Source: Bacteroidales bacterium (GTDB lineage Bacteria; Bacteroidota; Bacteroidia; Bacteroidales; UBA10428). Taken from it: a stretch of 64,000 nucleotides of DNA. The DNA lies in assembly GCA_016931575.1 (NCBI GenBank), contig JAFGEO010000071.1, positions 1-64,000 on the forward strand, written 5' to 3'. The notes below the pieces were generated by a model. The model was not told where the DNA came from, made no database searches, and saw nothing but the letters and a program-made list of their open reading frames with translations. A program made the translations under genes and the position numbers. Positions within the stretch are counted from its first letter, which is position 1. Each line of letters starts with the position of its first letter. Positions 8,977-17,947 of the stretch are shown piece by piece.

Positions 8977-9636
8977 TTAAACTTTTCCTGCTGCCTCGTT
9001 TAAAAAAAACACAAAAGGATTCGCCAGCCTGAAAAGCCGCATGATATCGCTGAAGCTTTCTTCACTCCGGATTTGTTCATCACTTCGCATGGCGATCAGA
9101 CCATAATTTTTGAATTTCAGGTGCTCAATTCCCGGAAATTCTTTGTCAAATCCCTTTGGGGCGGTTTTAAGTTTTTCACCTGAAACACCTCCAAATTCTT
9201 CCACTATGTCCGGACTCTCCACAATTTCAAGGTATTCCTGGAAGTGCTCCACAATATCGGAACGTATGGCCCGCAACACCTCTGAAGGGGGCATGTAAAT
9301 CCCTGCAGCCACAAAGCTGCCTCCTGGTTCAACGTGCAGGTAGTATCCTGCCTTGACGGATTTTTTACCCCCGGGGGTTAAAAACGCGCCAAAATTGGTT
9401 TTATAAGGGGATTTGTCTTTCGAAAACCTGACATCCCGGAAGATCCTGAAAATGCAATCTTTTGGAATGAGGCCAAGCAGGCTTTTATCGAATTTACTGG
9501 TCTCGTACAGCATGATCTCCGTGATCTGTTCAAATTCTTCCTGCGCTTCCTGATACAGTTTTTTATTGGCATGGTACCATTCACGGTGGTTGTTTTTCTT
9601 CAGCAATTCAAGAAAGGCATACGATTTTTCAAGCAT
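8977..9636 (-). CDS. DUF2461 domain protein (TIGR02453 family)
   Basis: A cytoplasmic protein of about 219 residues belonging to DUF2461, a conserved family of unknown biochemical function. Recognisable segments are FLELLKKNNHREWYHANK at the N-terminus, then IFRDVRFSKDKSPYKTNFGA and the YYLHVEPGGSF strand. The longer reading from 9684 adds 16 residues that family members lack, and family proteins normally begin close to the Met at 9636. It is convergent with the response regulator (2 bases between stops) and divergent from ispD. Confidence 0.8.
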   Translation of the reverse strand: MLEKSYAFLELLKKNNHREWYHANKKLYQEAQEEFEQITEIMLYETSKFDKSLLGLIPKDCIFRIFRDVRFSKDKSPYKTNFGAFLTPGGKKSVKAGYYLHVEPGGSFVAAGIYMPPSEVLRAIRSDIVEHFQEYLEIVESPDIVEEFGGVSGEKLKTAPKGFDKEFPGIEHLKFKNYGLIAMRSDEQIRSEESFSDIMRLFRLANPFVFFLNEAAGKV

Positions 9637-9777
9637 GGTATCGAAATGTGGGGTTGAATATTCGAAATTAAGATAAAATAGCATTCGCTTAATAATTAAT
9701 ATATTTGATTCTTAAAATCCGGAGAATATCTGCAGGCTCACAAATCGGATTGAGCTGGCACTGAATAAAAGGATAGC

Positions 9778-10440
9778 ATGAACAGATTGGCACTCATTGT
9801 TGCAGGAGGTAGCGGACAACGCATGATGACGGAAATACCCAAGCAGTTTTTATTGCTTCGCGAACTTCCGGTTTTAATGCATACCCTGAATGTTTTCCAT
9901 AGTTTCGACCCGAAAATGAAACTGAGGCTTGTGCTGCCTGAGGCTCAGATAGCAAACTGGGAGTCCTTATGTGAGCGATATAATTTCAGGCTTAGACCAG
10001 AAATCATTCCGGGCGGGGAAACACGTTTTCATTCTGTTCTTAATGGCTTGGAGGGTATTCCGGATGGAATTGTTGTGGCTATCCACGATGGGGTACGCCC
10101 CCTGGTAAGCCATCAGACCCTGGCCAGGTGTTTTGAGGAAGCCGAACGATCCGGTGCTGTGGTCCCCGTTTCAGAGATCAGGGAATCTGTCAGGAAGCTG
10201 GAAGGTGAAGTTACCCTTGCGGTAAACCGGTCGGAATATCTGCTGGTACAAACCCCGGCGGCTTTTCATTCTGAAATCATCCGGAAGGCATACAGGCTTG
10301 AATATCGTGAGAGCTTTACAGACGATGCTTCTGTGGTAGAGGCTGCAGGTTATAAAATAACCATTACCCGGGGTAATCCTGAAAACATTAAGATTACTTC
10401 GCCAATGGACCTGAAAATTGCTGAAGCCCTGATGAGGTGA
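9778..10440 (+). CDS. ispD: 2-C-methyl-D-erythritol 4-phosphate cytidylyltransferase
   Basis: The third step of the methylerythritol phosphate pathway to isoprenoid precursors: transfer of CMP from CTP to methylerythritol phosphate, in the cytoplasm. The 220-residue protein has the nucleotide-binding start IVAGGSGQRM with EIPKQFLLL, the VAIHDGVRPLV motif, and the family's C-terminal DDASVVE and GNPENIKIT segments. Its length is normal. The gene stands alone in this window and converges on the DUF2807 gene with 2 bases between stops. Assignment to IspD over TarI-type cytidylyltransferases rests on overall length and the C-terminal motifs. Confidence 0.92.
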   Translation: MNRLALIVAGGSGQRMMTEIPKQFLLLRELPVLMHTLNVFHSFDPKMKLRLVLPEAQIANWESLCERYNFRLRPEIIPGGETRFHSVLNGLEGIPDGIVVAIHDGVRPLVSHQTLARCFEEAERSGAVVPVSEIRESVRKLEGEVTLAVNRSEYLLVQTPAAFHSEIIRKAYRLEYRESFTDDASVVEAAGYKITITRGNPENIKITSPMDLKIAEALMR

Positions 10441-10442
10441 GA

Positions 10443-11129
10443 CTATTCAGTGCTTTTTTCAATATTACCACCAAGCCTGGTTTGAAAGTCAGTAACTTCC
10501 GGCTCACACCGATAAAGGATGTGTGCATTTGCACTAGCGCTGGCTTTGAGCTGTTTATCTGCACATATTTTGGCAATCCCCAATAGTTTTGCACTGATAT
10601 CAATGTTCTCACTCTGTAAATTCAGAGCATCATAGATGGCTTTTGAATTAACTGAAACAAGCTGCGAGTCAGCATATCCTTTAACATCCAGTACGCTGCC
10701 CTCCATGAGCTGTGCATCCAGCTTTTTCACATCGATATCCAGGTAGGCCTTGCTTCCCATTTGCTGGTAGATAACCAGGCTATCGGTTTTCAGGATACCC
10801 GTGTTGTAAATATCTGCCTTGCCCGTAAGTTTAATGCTACTGAGCGAAGGAATCGATAGAATGGCCTTTACTTCCCCGTCGCAGTTGATGTTAGTCCTGA
10901 TCCTGAGTGTCAGCACTCCTTCTTCAATGGAGTGGGAGAAACAATCGATTTCCACATCGTCTGATTTTATCTCCAGACCGGGTTCATCCTGAATGCGTAT
11001 CTCCAGTTTAATATTACCGGTAACATCGATGGCATGCACATTTTCTAATCCGGATAGATTCTCCTGTCCTTTTGCCCCGAAAGGGATGCACAGTATCGCA
11101 ATCAGTGTAAGTATGGCAGTTTTTCTCAT
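10443..11129 (-). CDS. Secreted GIN-domain protein (DUF2807)
   Basis: A 228-residue protein with a signal peptide (basic MRK, hydrophobic core, likely cleavage after GAKG near residue 21). The rest is the repetitive beta structure of DUF2807, the putative auto-transporter adhesin head GIN domain, recognised by the ENVHAIDVTGNIKLEI opening and regular short strands such as SSIKLTGKADI and DAQLMEGSVLDVKGYAD. Family members are periplasmic or surface proteins of unknown role, very common in Bacteroidota. No membrane anchor or T9SS tail is visible. It is probably monocistronic. Confidence 0.82.
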   Translation of the reverse strand: MRKTAILTLIAILCIPFGAKGQENLSGLENVHAIDVTGNIKLEIRIQDEPGLEIKSDDVEIDCFSHSIEEGVLTLRIRTNINCDGEVKAILSIPSLSSIKLTGKADIYNTGILKTDSLVIYQQMGSKAYLDIDVKKLDAQLMEGSVLDVKGYADSQLVSVNSKAIYDALNLQSENIDISAKLLGIAKICADKQLKASASANAHILYRCEPEVTDFQTRLGGNIEKSTE

Positions 11130-11494
11130 AATCGTATCGTTTAGAATAAAACTAGTGAAGTAGCTAAGGTAGAAACAATGCTGAATATCCTGTAAAAATA
11201 AGGATCAATCCGAAAAGTTGGGAGGAAAGCGAGCTGTTCCGGTAAAAAAGTTATTCAATGACATGGGGACGTTGGCATGAGCTGGTTTGAGAGATGGAGA
11301 AAGTTTTGTCAATCGATAAGTTTAAACTCTCTCAACAATTCTAAACATTTTTTGTCTTAACCAAATGGTAAAAGGAGTCAATGAAACATCAAATTTCTAC
11401 AGAATATGCCAGATCAAAAAATAGAGACCTTCCCTGGCAGACCACAAAAAAAGGGCCTGTCAGGCCCTTAAAAGATAAAAACGGTGAGGTATTG
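11130..11494. other. Non-coding stretch between two minus-strand genes
   Basis: It holds the upstream region of the DUF2807 gene and, at its right end, the terminator of the small LExWM-repeat gene. A 64-codon plus-strand frame from 11381 runs through that terminator and into the antisense of the next gene, so I do not count it as a gene. I see no tRNA, repeat or clear promoter here. Confidence 0.6.
11446..11469 (-). terminator. Rho-independent terminator of the LExWM-repeat gene
   Basis: Read on the minus strand, AAGGGCC and GGCCCTT form a GC-rich stem of 7 bp (extendable inward), directly followed by a run of T. It lies 26 bases after the stop of the gene ending at 11495 and points the same way. 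Confidence 0.85.
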
Positions 11495-11815
11495 CTAGTT
11501 GGTTTTCCAACCGGATGGGTCATTCATCCAGCTCTCGAGCTCTACTTCCTGTTCTGTAAGTTGGTTGCTCCATGATTTGTCAGTTGGCTGTATCATCCAG
11601 CTTTCAAGGACCACTTCCGATTCTTCTGTTTCGGTTTCCATGGTTTTCCCGGCTGCCGACCACGTTGCGGGTTCAAACATCCAGTTTTCTAAAACATACT
11701 CTATGGAAGAGGCATCACTTGATAAGGCAGATGTCGCTTTCTTGTGTCCCGGGTCTGATGCAAAAGTCAGCAGGGGAATTGTCAGGAGCAGGAATACTAG
11801 AGTTCTTGTTTTCAT
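11495..11815 (-). CDS. Small secreted protein with three LE[NS]WM repeats
   Basis: A 106-residue protein with a classical signal peptide (MKTRTLVFLLLTIPLLTFA, cleavage after residue 19). The mature part, about 87 residues, is acidic and contains three copies of one short motif: VLENWMFEPATW (41-52), VLESWMIQPTDKSW (69-82) and ELESWMNDPSGW (92-103). The copies are separated by charged, Thr/Glu-rich linkers. I do not recognise an enzymatic or binding domain. The regular motif-linker design suggests either a repeated ligand-binding peptide or a precursor cut into similar peptides; this is inference. The start at 11815 gives the best signal peptide, while the frame extends 11 codons upstream. It is followed by a terminator and divergent from gldA. 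Confidence 0.7.
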   Translation of the reverse strand: MKTRTLVFLLLTIPLLTFASDPGHKKATSALSSDASSIEYVLENWMFEPATWSAAGKTMETETEESEVVLESWMIQPTDKSWSNQLTEQEVELESWMNDPSGWKTN

Positions 11816-12080
11816 CGTTTTAATCTTTTTTGTTGAAATTGTTTTCATAGTTCTGGTTCGAATAAGCTATTACATTATCTGTGCCAAATCTTATAAAAAA
11901 CTAGTAAACAGAGATATAGGCTTAATAATTTAGCTTGCTGTTTAAATTAGTTGATCGATAAGCGAACAGAGCTTGTTCGATATCGCACAGATTATAATTT
12001 CTGAACGGATAAAACTAAAATTAGTTACATTCGTATAGCTATATTTAACATGACTTTAATCACGTTTACCACTAGCAACT

Positions 12081-12998
12081 ATGTCTATTGAAATACAATC
12101 ACTTACCAGGTCTTTCGGTGAACAAAAAGCCGTAAATGAACTATCCTTTTCTGTTAATAAAGGGGAGGTGGTTGGTTTTCTGGGTCCTAATGGTTCAGGC
12201 AAGTCAACCACTATGCGTTGTGTTTGTGGGATCCTTCCTTATGATCAAGGCGTGATTACCGTGGAAGGGTTGGATGTTCAGAAGAATCCGCTGGATATCA
12301 AAAGGATGATCGGATACCTGCCGGAGCACAACCCGCTTCCCCTTGATATGTACATAAAGGAATACCTAAAGTATGTGGATGGATTTTACAGCAAGGCACA
12401 GGGGCGGAACGAAAGGGTGGAGCAGATCATTGAGCACACCGGGCTAAAGCTTGAGCAACATAAACGCATTGGCCAGCTTTCAAAAGGATACAGGCAACGG
12501 GTAGGACTTGCTCAGGCAATGATTCATGATCCGGAGGTCCTGATACTGGATGAACCAACTACCGGACTGGACCCAAACCAGATTATCGAAATCCGGAACC
12601 TGATATCCGGAATTGCCAAAAACAAGACGGTTATCCTTTCCACACACATTCTGCAGGAAGTGGAAGCGATCTGTGACCGGGTAGTTGTACTGAATAAAGG
12701 GATCCTTGTTGCTGACGGGACGACGGCAGATCTTACCTGGAATTCGAAAAGAAGAGAACAATCCGTCTTTGTTGAGTTCAGGGATGAGGTAGATCCCGGA
12801 TTATTGGAGAAGATGGGACAGATCGGTAAAATCCGGACCGTAAACCAGCATTCGTATGTTCTCGAAGGTACAGCAGAAAAAGACCTGAGAGAAAGTCTTT
12901 TTCTTTTTGCCATCAAACACAAACTGGTGATTTTGGGACTGCAGAAGAAATCTGACAACCTGGAGGAAGCTTTTCGCGCATTGACACAGCAAAACTAA
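12081..12998 (+). CDS. gldA: GldA-type ABC transporter ATP-binding protein
   Basis: A 305-residue ATPase subunit of an ABC transporter, closest to gliding-motility GldA. Walker A is GPNGSGKST (35-43), the signature is LSKGYRQ (133-139), Walker B is VLILDEP (153-159) and the switch His is in LSTHILQEVE. A C-terminal domain of about 90 residues follows. In gliding Bacteroidota GldA works with the GldF and GldG membrane proteins, but neither is nearby, so the partners must lie elsewhere. A weak promoter-like TACATTCG occurs at 12026-12033. The name follows sequence resemblance, and a general drug- or lipid-export role cannot be excluded. Confidence 0.8.
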   Translation: MSIEIQSLTRSFGEQKAVNELSFSVNKGEVVGFLGPNGSGKSTTMRCVCGILPYDQGVITVEGLDVQKNPLDIKRMIGYLPEHNPLPLDMYIKEYLKYVDGFYSKAQGRNERVEQIIEHTGLKLEQHKRIGQLSKGYRQRVGLAQAMIHDPEVLILDEPTTGLDPNQIIEIRNLISGIAKNKTVILSTHILQEVEAICDRVVVLNKGILVADGTTADLTWNSKRREQSVFVEFRDEVDPGLLEKMGQIGKIRTVNQHSYVLEGTAEKDLRESLFLFAIKHKLVILGLQKKSDNLEEAFRALTQQN

Positions 12999-13000
12999 TC

Positions 13001-13031
13001 TTGCCAGTTGCTAAAAAAAGGAATAAATTTG
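13001..13031 (+). promoter_or_regulatory. Bacteroidota-type promoter of metK
   Basis: TTG at 13001-13003, exactly 20 bases, then TAAATTTG at 13024-13031. The leader to the ATG at 13059 would be only about 20 bases, too short to contain a SAM riboswitch. Confidence 0.75.
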
Positions 13032-13058
13032 GAATCTTTAACATAAACACTTTAAGAA

Positions 13059-14309
13059 ATGAGCTATTTATTTACATCCGAATCAGTATCAGAAGGGCAT
13101 CCTGATAAAGTCGCCGACCAAATAAGTGATGCACTGTTAGATGAATTCTTAAGGCAGGATCCTGAATCAAAGGTTGCATGTGAAACGCTGGTAACTACTG
13201 GTTTGGTGGTACTAAGCGGTGAGGTTAAAACCCATGCTTACGTTGACGTTCAAAAAATTGCCCGTGAGGTAATTAAAGATATTGGATATACCAATTCAGA
13301 CTATATGTTCGAAGGAGATTCCTGCGGAGTGATCTCTGCCATACATGAGCAGTCTCCGGATATTAACCGTGGCGTTGTAAGGGTTAGTGAAGAAGACCAG
13401 GGAGCCGGCGACCAGGGGTTAATGTTTGGGTATGCCTGTAAGGAAACTGATCATTATATGCCTTTGTCGCTAGAATTGTCGCACCTTCTGCTTCAGGTTC
13501 TTGCTGACATCCGCAGGGAAGGAAAAGAAATGACCTACCTGCGCCCCGACTCAAAATCGCAGGTTACGGTTGAATATGATGACAGCAATCAGCCTGCACG
13601 GATACATACCATCGTTGTTTCGACGCAGCATGATGAGTTTGATACTGATGAAAAAATGCAGGCTAAAATCAAGAGCGATGTGCAGAGTATTTTGATCCCC
13701 AGGGTAAAAGCCATGCTTCCCAAGCGCCTTCAGGCATTTTTTAAGGAAGAGTATATCCTTCACGTAAATCCTACCGGAAAATTTGTCATCGGTGGCCCTC
13801 ACGGGGATACTGGTCTGACCGGCAGAAAGATCATCGTAGATACCTACGGTGGTAAAGGGGCTCATGGAGGTGGGGCTTTTTCAGGAAAAGACAGTTCGAA
13901 AGTTGACCGTTCGGCAGCATATGCTGCCCGTCATATAGCCAAGAATATGGTAGCTGCCGGCATTGCCGAGGAAGTACTGGTTCAGGTTGCCTATGCCATC
14001 GGAGTGGCAAAACCTGTAGGGATCTTTGTGAATACCCATGGTACAGCAAAGGTGGGCATGGATGATGGAAAGATTGCACAGAAAATTGAACAGATTTTCG
14101 ACCTCAGACCAGCTGCAATTGTCAAGCGACTGGGCCTAAAATATCCTATTTTCAGGGCAACTTCTGCCTATGGCCACATGGGTCGGCAAGCTGAAACCCG
14201 AGAAGTGAAGCTTGAAGTTGACGGTAAAAAAATCAGCAAAAAGGTTGAGTTCTTTGCCTGGGAAAAACTGGACTTTGTTGACACGCTGAAAAAAGAATTT
14301 AACATCTAG
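13059..14309 (+). CDS. metK: S-adenosylmethionine synthase
   Basis: A cytoplasmic enzyme making S-adenosylmethionine from methionine and ATP. The 416-residue protein shows the family's signatures in order: [13 protein letters not shown] near the N-terminus, [12 protein letters not shown] at about residues 116-127, the phosphate loop [19 protein letters not shown] at about 270, and the C-terminal [13 protein letters not shown]. Length is somewhat above the E. coli enzyme (384). It has its own promoter and a hairpin after its stop, so it is probably monocistronic. A likely consumer of its product in this window is the methyltransferase at 53414. Confidence 0.97.
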   Translation: MSYLFTSESVSEGHPDKVADQISDALLDEFLRQDPESKVACETLVTTGLVVLSGEVKTHAYVDVQKIAREVIKDIGYTNSDYMFEGDSCGVISAIHEQSPDINRGVVRVSEEDQGAGDQGLMFGYACKETDHYMPLSLELSHLLLQVLADIRREGKEMTYLRPDSKSQVTVEYDDSNQPARIHTIVVSTQHDEFDTDEKMQAKIKSDVQSILIPRVKAMLPKRLQAFFKEEYILHVNPTGKFVIGGPHGDTGLTGRKIIVDTYGGKGAHGGGAFSGKDSSKVDRSAAYAARHIAKNMVAAGIAEEVLVQVAYAIGVAKPVGIFVNTHGTAKVGMDDGKIAQKIEQIFDLRPAAIVKRLGLKYPIFRATSAYGHMGRQAETREVKLEVDGKKISKKVEFFAWEKLDFVDTLKKEFNI

Positions 14310-14316
14310 AAGTATT

Positions 14317-14346
14317 CATAATCCCTGCTGTATGGCAGGGATTATG
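14317..14346. terminator. Hairpin after metK
   Basis: A perfect 12-bp stem (CATAATCCCTGC at 14317-14328 with 14335-14346) and 6-base loop, starting 7 bases after the metK stop. There is no T run, so it is either a weak terminator or a 3'-end stabiliser. It lies 24 bases before the next start codon and could also affect that gene's leader. Confidence 0.55.
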
Positions 14347-14369
14347 CTTAAAACGAATTACGTCAGACT

Positions 14370-15665
14370 ATGAGTATTTCTGCAAAACTATTTAGCAAAG
14401 AACAAAAATTATCAGTTATTGGTCTTGGGTACGTCGGATTGCCAATCGCACTTGAATTTGCCAGGAAATTTCCGGTAATAGGCTTTGATATTAATGAGAA
14501 GCGGGTCAACCTGATGAAAAAAGGTATCGATCCCAGCAAAGAGCTTACTGCGGAGGCATTTGAGAATGTTGACATTAGCTTTACCTCCAGCATCGAAGAT
14601 CTGAAAGCAGCTACTTTTCATGTCGTTGCTGTTCCTACTCCAATTGACAGGAATAATCTACCCGACCTGAGAGCTCTGAAGTCAGCTTCGAGAACCGCTG
14701 GGAAAGCCCTAAAGAAAGGTGATTATGTGGTTTTTGAGTCCACCGTTTTTCCAGGGGCTACGGAAGAGATCTGCATCCCTATTATGGAGGAGGAATCGGG
14801 GCTGAATTTTCCGGCCGACTTTAAAGTTGGGTATTCACCGGAGCGTATTAATCCGGGGGACCAGGTACACACCCTGACCAATGTTGTGAAGGTGACTTCG
14901 GGATGTGATGCCGAAGCGGGTGAGGAGATCGCCAAAGTGTACGAAAGCATTATTACTGCCGGTATCCACCGGGCACCAAGCATCAAGGTTGCAGAAGCTG
15001 CAAAGATCATTGAGAATACACAGCGCGACCTTAACATAGCCCTGATGAATGAGCTTTCTCTCATCTTTCACAAAATGGGTATCAATACCTACGATGTTCT
15101 GAAAGCTGCCGGTACAAAATGGAATTTCCTGAATTTCTTTCCGGGACTGGTCGGTGGGCACTGTATAGGGGTTGATCCTTATTACCTGACCTTCAAAGCG
15201 AACGAACTGGGGCATTTTGCCCAGGTAATTACTGCCGGGAGGTCTGTTAATGACGGCATGAGCAAATTTATTGCCACCGAACTGGTCAAAGGGCTTATCA
15301 AAGCCGGGAAAAACGTAATTAAATGCCGCGTACTGGTTATGGGAGTTACCTTCAAGGAAGATGTCAGTGACATCCGGAATTCCAAGGTGGCAGACGTCAT
15401 TGGTGAACTGAACGCCTATGGGATCCCTGTGGATGTCGTTGACCCCTATGCTGATGCAGAGGAGGTCATGGAGGAATATGGTATAAGGATGAGCAGTAAA
15501 ATTGAGGGATGTTATCAGGCCATCATCATGGCGGTTTCTCATAAGGATTATATAGCGCTAGACGATGCTTTTTTCAACACACACCTTGAAAATGGGGGAA
15601 TTCTTTTCGATGTAAAAGGCTTGTACAGGAGGCTCTCGGATAAGGTTAGCTATATGAGTTTGTAG
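14370..15665 (+). CDS. UDP-N-acetylhexosamine 6-dehydrogenase (WbpA/WbpO/TviB group)
   Basis: A 431-residue NAD-dependent nucleotide-sugar 6-dehydrogenase that oxidises C6 of a UDP-HexNAc to the uronate. Domains: Rossmann NAD site VIGLGYVGLPIALEF (about 16-30), central dimerisation helix region, catalytic Cys in GGHCIGVDPYYL (about 259-270), and a UDP-binding C-terminal domain with GVTFKEDVSDIRNSK. These motifs place it nearer WbpA/WbpO/TviB than UDP-glucose dehydrogenase. The next gene encodes a WbpB/WlbA-like enzyme that acts on UDP-GlcNAcA, so UDP-GlcNAc is the most likely substrate. It starts the nucleotide-sugar cluster. Confidence 0.88.
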   Translation: MSISAKLFSKEQKLSVIGLGYVGLPIALEFARKFPVIGFDINEKRVNLMKKGIDPSKELTAEAFENVDISFTSSIEDLKAATFHVVAVPTPIDRNNLPDLRALKSASRTAGKALKKGDYVVFESTVFPGATEEICIPIMEEESGLNFPADFKVGYSPERINPGDQVHTLTNVVKVTSGCDAEAGEEIAKVYESIITAGIHRAPSIKVAEAAKIIENTQRDLNIALMNELSLIFHKMGINTYDVLKAAGTKWNFLNFFPGLVGGHCIGVDPYYLTFKANELGHFAQVITAGRSVNDGMSKFIATELVKGLIKAGKNVIKCRVLVMGVTFKEDVSDIRNSKVADVIGELNAYGIPVDVVDPYADAEEVMEEYGIRMSSKIEGCYQAIIMAVSHKDYIALDDAFFNTHLENGGILFDVKGLYRRLSDKVSYMSL

Positions 15666-15751
15666 GCCCGCGAATATTTCCCCGACTCATATACATCACT
15701 CATCAAGGAATTGCTAATGTTCCTCATACTAATTTCCAATATGTATTAGGG

Positions 15752-16738
15752 ATGATTAATTTAACTGCACATTTAATGGGTACGCAAGAAACAAATAGTA
15801 TAAAAAACTTTGCCGTAATTGGTGTAGGCGGATACATTGCTATTCGCCATCTAAAGGCGATCAAGGAAACAGGAAATGCATTGCTGGCATCTCTTGACCC
15901 TTGTGACAGTGTCGGGATCATTGACAGTTTCTTTCCCGACTGTAATTTTTTTGTTGAATTTGAACGGTTCGACCGGCATATCGATAAGCTCAGAAGAAAC
16001 GGGACACAGTTGGATTATGTCAGCATTTGTTCCCCAAATTACCTTCATGATGCACATATCCGGTTTGCTTTGCGGGCAGGTGCCAGTGCAATTTGTGAAA
16101 AACCTCTGGTGCTGAACCCGTGGAATGTTGACGCTATCGCTGAGATCGAGAAAGAATACGATAAGAAGATCTACAATATTCTCCAGCTCCGGCTGCATCC
16201 TTCCATCATGGAGCTTAAGCAAAAGATGGATGCCGCGCCCCAGGATAAAATTCATGATATCGAGCTGACCTACATTACCAGCCGCGGTAAATGGTATTAT
16301 ATTTCATGGAAAGGGGATATCCATAAGTCCGGTGGTATCGCTACCAACATTGGAGTGCATTTCTTTGATATGCTCATCTGGATTTTTGGTCCCGTGAAGA
16401 AAAATTTGGTCCATGTGATGGAAGGGAATAAAGCTTCGGGTTACCTTGAACTGGAAAGGGCACGGGTGAAGTGGTTCCTGAGCCTCGATTATTCCGATAT
16501 TCCTGCTGAAGCCAGGGGCAGGGGCATGAGAACATACCGCTCCATTCTGCTGGATAATCATGAGATAGAATTTAGCGGTGGTTTTACAGATCTGCATACT
16601 ACCAGCTATGAAAAAATACTTGCCGGAGAGGGTTTTTCTCTTCAGGAAGCCAAACCTTCAATCGAAACCGTCTATACAATACGTAATGCAACACCCATTG
16701 GGTTAAAGGGCGAATATCACCCAATGTGTAAGAAATGA
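15752..16738 (+). CDS. wbpB: UDP-N-acetylglucosaminuronate 3-dehydrogenase (WbpB/WlbA-like)
   Basis: A 328-residue Gfo/Idh/MocA-family oxidoreductase. It has an N-terminal Rossmann fold ([18 protein letters not shown]), the CEKPL motif with the Lys typical of the family, and the WlbA-type stretch [16 protein letters not shown] around residues 190-206. WlbA/WbpB oxidises C3 of UDP-GlcNAcA before transamination to a 2,3-diamino uronate. The aminotransferase, acetyltransferase and epimerase that would complete that route are not in the window. An alternative start is the Met at 15776. It lies 86 bases after the 6-dehydrogenase and 22 bases before gmd, in line with one transcript. Confidence 0.85.
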   Translation: MINLTAHLMGTQETNSIKNFAVIGVGGYIAIRHLKAIKETGNALLASLDPCDSVGIIDSFFPDCNFFVEFERFDRHIDKLRRNGTQLDYVSICSPNYLHDAHIRFALRAGASAICEKPLVLNPWNVDAIAEIEKEYDKKIYNILQLRLHPSIMELKQKMDAAPQDKIHDIELTYITSRGKWYYISWKGDIHKSGGIATNIGVHFFDMLIWIFGPVKKNLVHVMEGNKASGYLELERARVKWFLSLDYSDIPAEARGRGMRTYRSILLDNHEIEFSGGFTDLHTTSYEKILAGEGFSLQEAKPSIETVYTIRNATPIGLKGEYHPMCKK

Positions 16739-16760
16739 ACAAATTCTAAATTCGAAAAAT

Positions 16761-17879
16761 ATGACCAAAAAAGTAGCTTTAATTACCGGAGTAACAGGTC
16801 AGGATGGTGCATACCTGGCAGAATATCTGCTTAAAAAAGGATATGTTGTCCATGGTACCAAAAGGAGAAGCTCCCTGTTTAATACCGATCGTATCGATCA
16901 CCTTTATCTGGATCCTCATGTGGAAAACAGGAACTTCGTTCTGCATTACGCTGACCTTACCGATTCGACCAATCTTATCCGGATCATTCAGGAGGTTCAA
17001 CCTGATGAGATATATAACCTCGCAGCTATGAGCCACGTCAGGGTTAGTTTTGATACTCCTGAGTATACCGGAAACGCTGATGGTCTTGGGACACTTCGTC
17101 TTCTTGAAGCTGTTCGCATTCTTGGGCTTGTTGAGAAAACCAAAATCTACCAGGCATCAACTTCCGAATTATACGGACTGGTGCAGGAAGTACCCCAGAG
17201 TGAAAAAACACCCTTTTATCCCAGGAGTCCTTATGCGGTGGCAAAGATGTATGCCTACTGGATCACGGTAAATTATCGTGAAGCCTATAACATGTTTGCC
17301 AGCAACGGGATCTTGTTTAATCATGAATCGCCCATTCGGGGGGAAACTTTCGTGACCCGTAAAATTACCAGGGCGGTAGCCAGAATTGCCCTGGGATTGC
17401 AGGAAAGGCTCTTTTTAGGTAACCTGGATTCAAAACGTGACTGGGGCCATGCAAAAGATTATGTCAAAGGAATGTACCTGATCCTTCAGCATGATAAGCC
17501 CGATGATTTTGTTCTGGCAACAGGCATCACAACTAAAATCCGTGATTTTGTTTCCATGTCCTTCGCTGAGGTTGGAATCGAACTGGAATTCAAAGGGGAA
17601 GGTGCAAATGAGAAAGGCTACATTGCTGCCTGTAACAATCCTGAATACCAGCTTCCGAAAGGGAAAGAGGTCCTCGCTGTAGATCCGGTGTATTTCCGTC
17701 CTACGGAGGTTGATCTGTTGATCGGTGATCCTACCAAAGCAAATACAGTATTGGGATGGAAACCTGAGTATGATCTTGCCGGACTTGTTAAGGATATGGT
17801 TGCTTCAGATCTTAAACTGATGAAGAAAGACCAGTACCTTCGGGAAGGTGGTTACCAAACGCTAAACTATTTTGAATAG
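16761..17879 (+). CDS. gmd: GDP-mannose 4,6-dehydratase
   Basis: The first step of GDP-L-fucose synthesis: GDP-mannose to GDP-4-keto-6-deoxymannose, in the cytoplasm. A 372-residue extended short-chain dehydrogenase. It shows the NADP site [15 protein letters not shown] at the N-terminus, STSELYG with catalytic Ser/Thr and Glu near residue 135, [10 protein letters not shown] with the catalytic Tyr and Lys, and the family stretch [16 protein letters not shown]. The length is normal. It is followed by a terminator-like hairpin and then fcl, the next pathway enzyme. Confidence 0.96.
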   Translation: MTKKVALITGVTGQDGAYLAEYLLKKGYVVHGTKRRSSLFNTDRIDHLYLDPHVENRNFVLHYADLTDSTNLIRIIQEVQPDEIYNLAAMSHVRVSFDTPEYTGNADGLGTLRLLEAVRILGLVEKTKIYQASTSELYGLVQEVPQSEKTPFYPRSPYAVAKMYAYWITVNYREAYNMFASNGILFNHESPIRGETFVTRKITRAVARIALGLQERLFLGNLDSKRDWGHAKDYVKGMYLILQHDKPDDFVLATGITTKIRDFVSMSFAEVGIELEFKGEGANEKGYIAACNNPEYQLPKGKEVLAVDPVYFRPTEVDLLIGDPTKANTVLGWKPEYDLAGLVKDMVASDLKLMKKDQYLREGGYQTLNYFE

Positions 17880-17890
17880 CAGAACAGAAT

Positions 17891-17924
17891 AAAAGGGGGA
17901 TGTTCAACATGCCCCTTTCTTTTA
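17891..17924 (+). terminator. Terminator-like hairpin between gmd and fcl
   Basis: AAAGGGG and CCCCTTT (17892-17898 with 17912-17918) pair around an inner ATGT/ACAT stem with one mismatch, followed by CTTTTAT. It lies between two genes of one pathway, so it may cause partial termination and lower fcl expression. Confidence 0.6.
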
Positions 17925-17947
17925 TACAATAACAGAAACACGTTCAA

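Noticed and set aside
9785-9802. A TTGGCAC followed by TTGC, like a sigma-54 promoter
   Set aside because: The spacing between the GG and GC is one base too long, and it lies inside the start of ispD.
11381-11575. A 64-codon plus-strand frame preceded by AAAGGAG and an ATG
   Set aside because: It runs through the terminator of the minus-strand LExWM gene and then into that gene's antisense, and shows no signal peptide or family motif.
13024-13059. Possible SAM riboswitch before metK
   Set aside because: The predicted leader is only about 20 bases, too short for any known SAM riboswitch.
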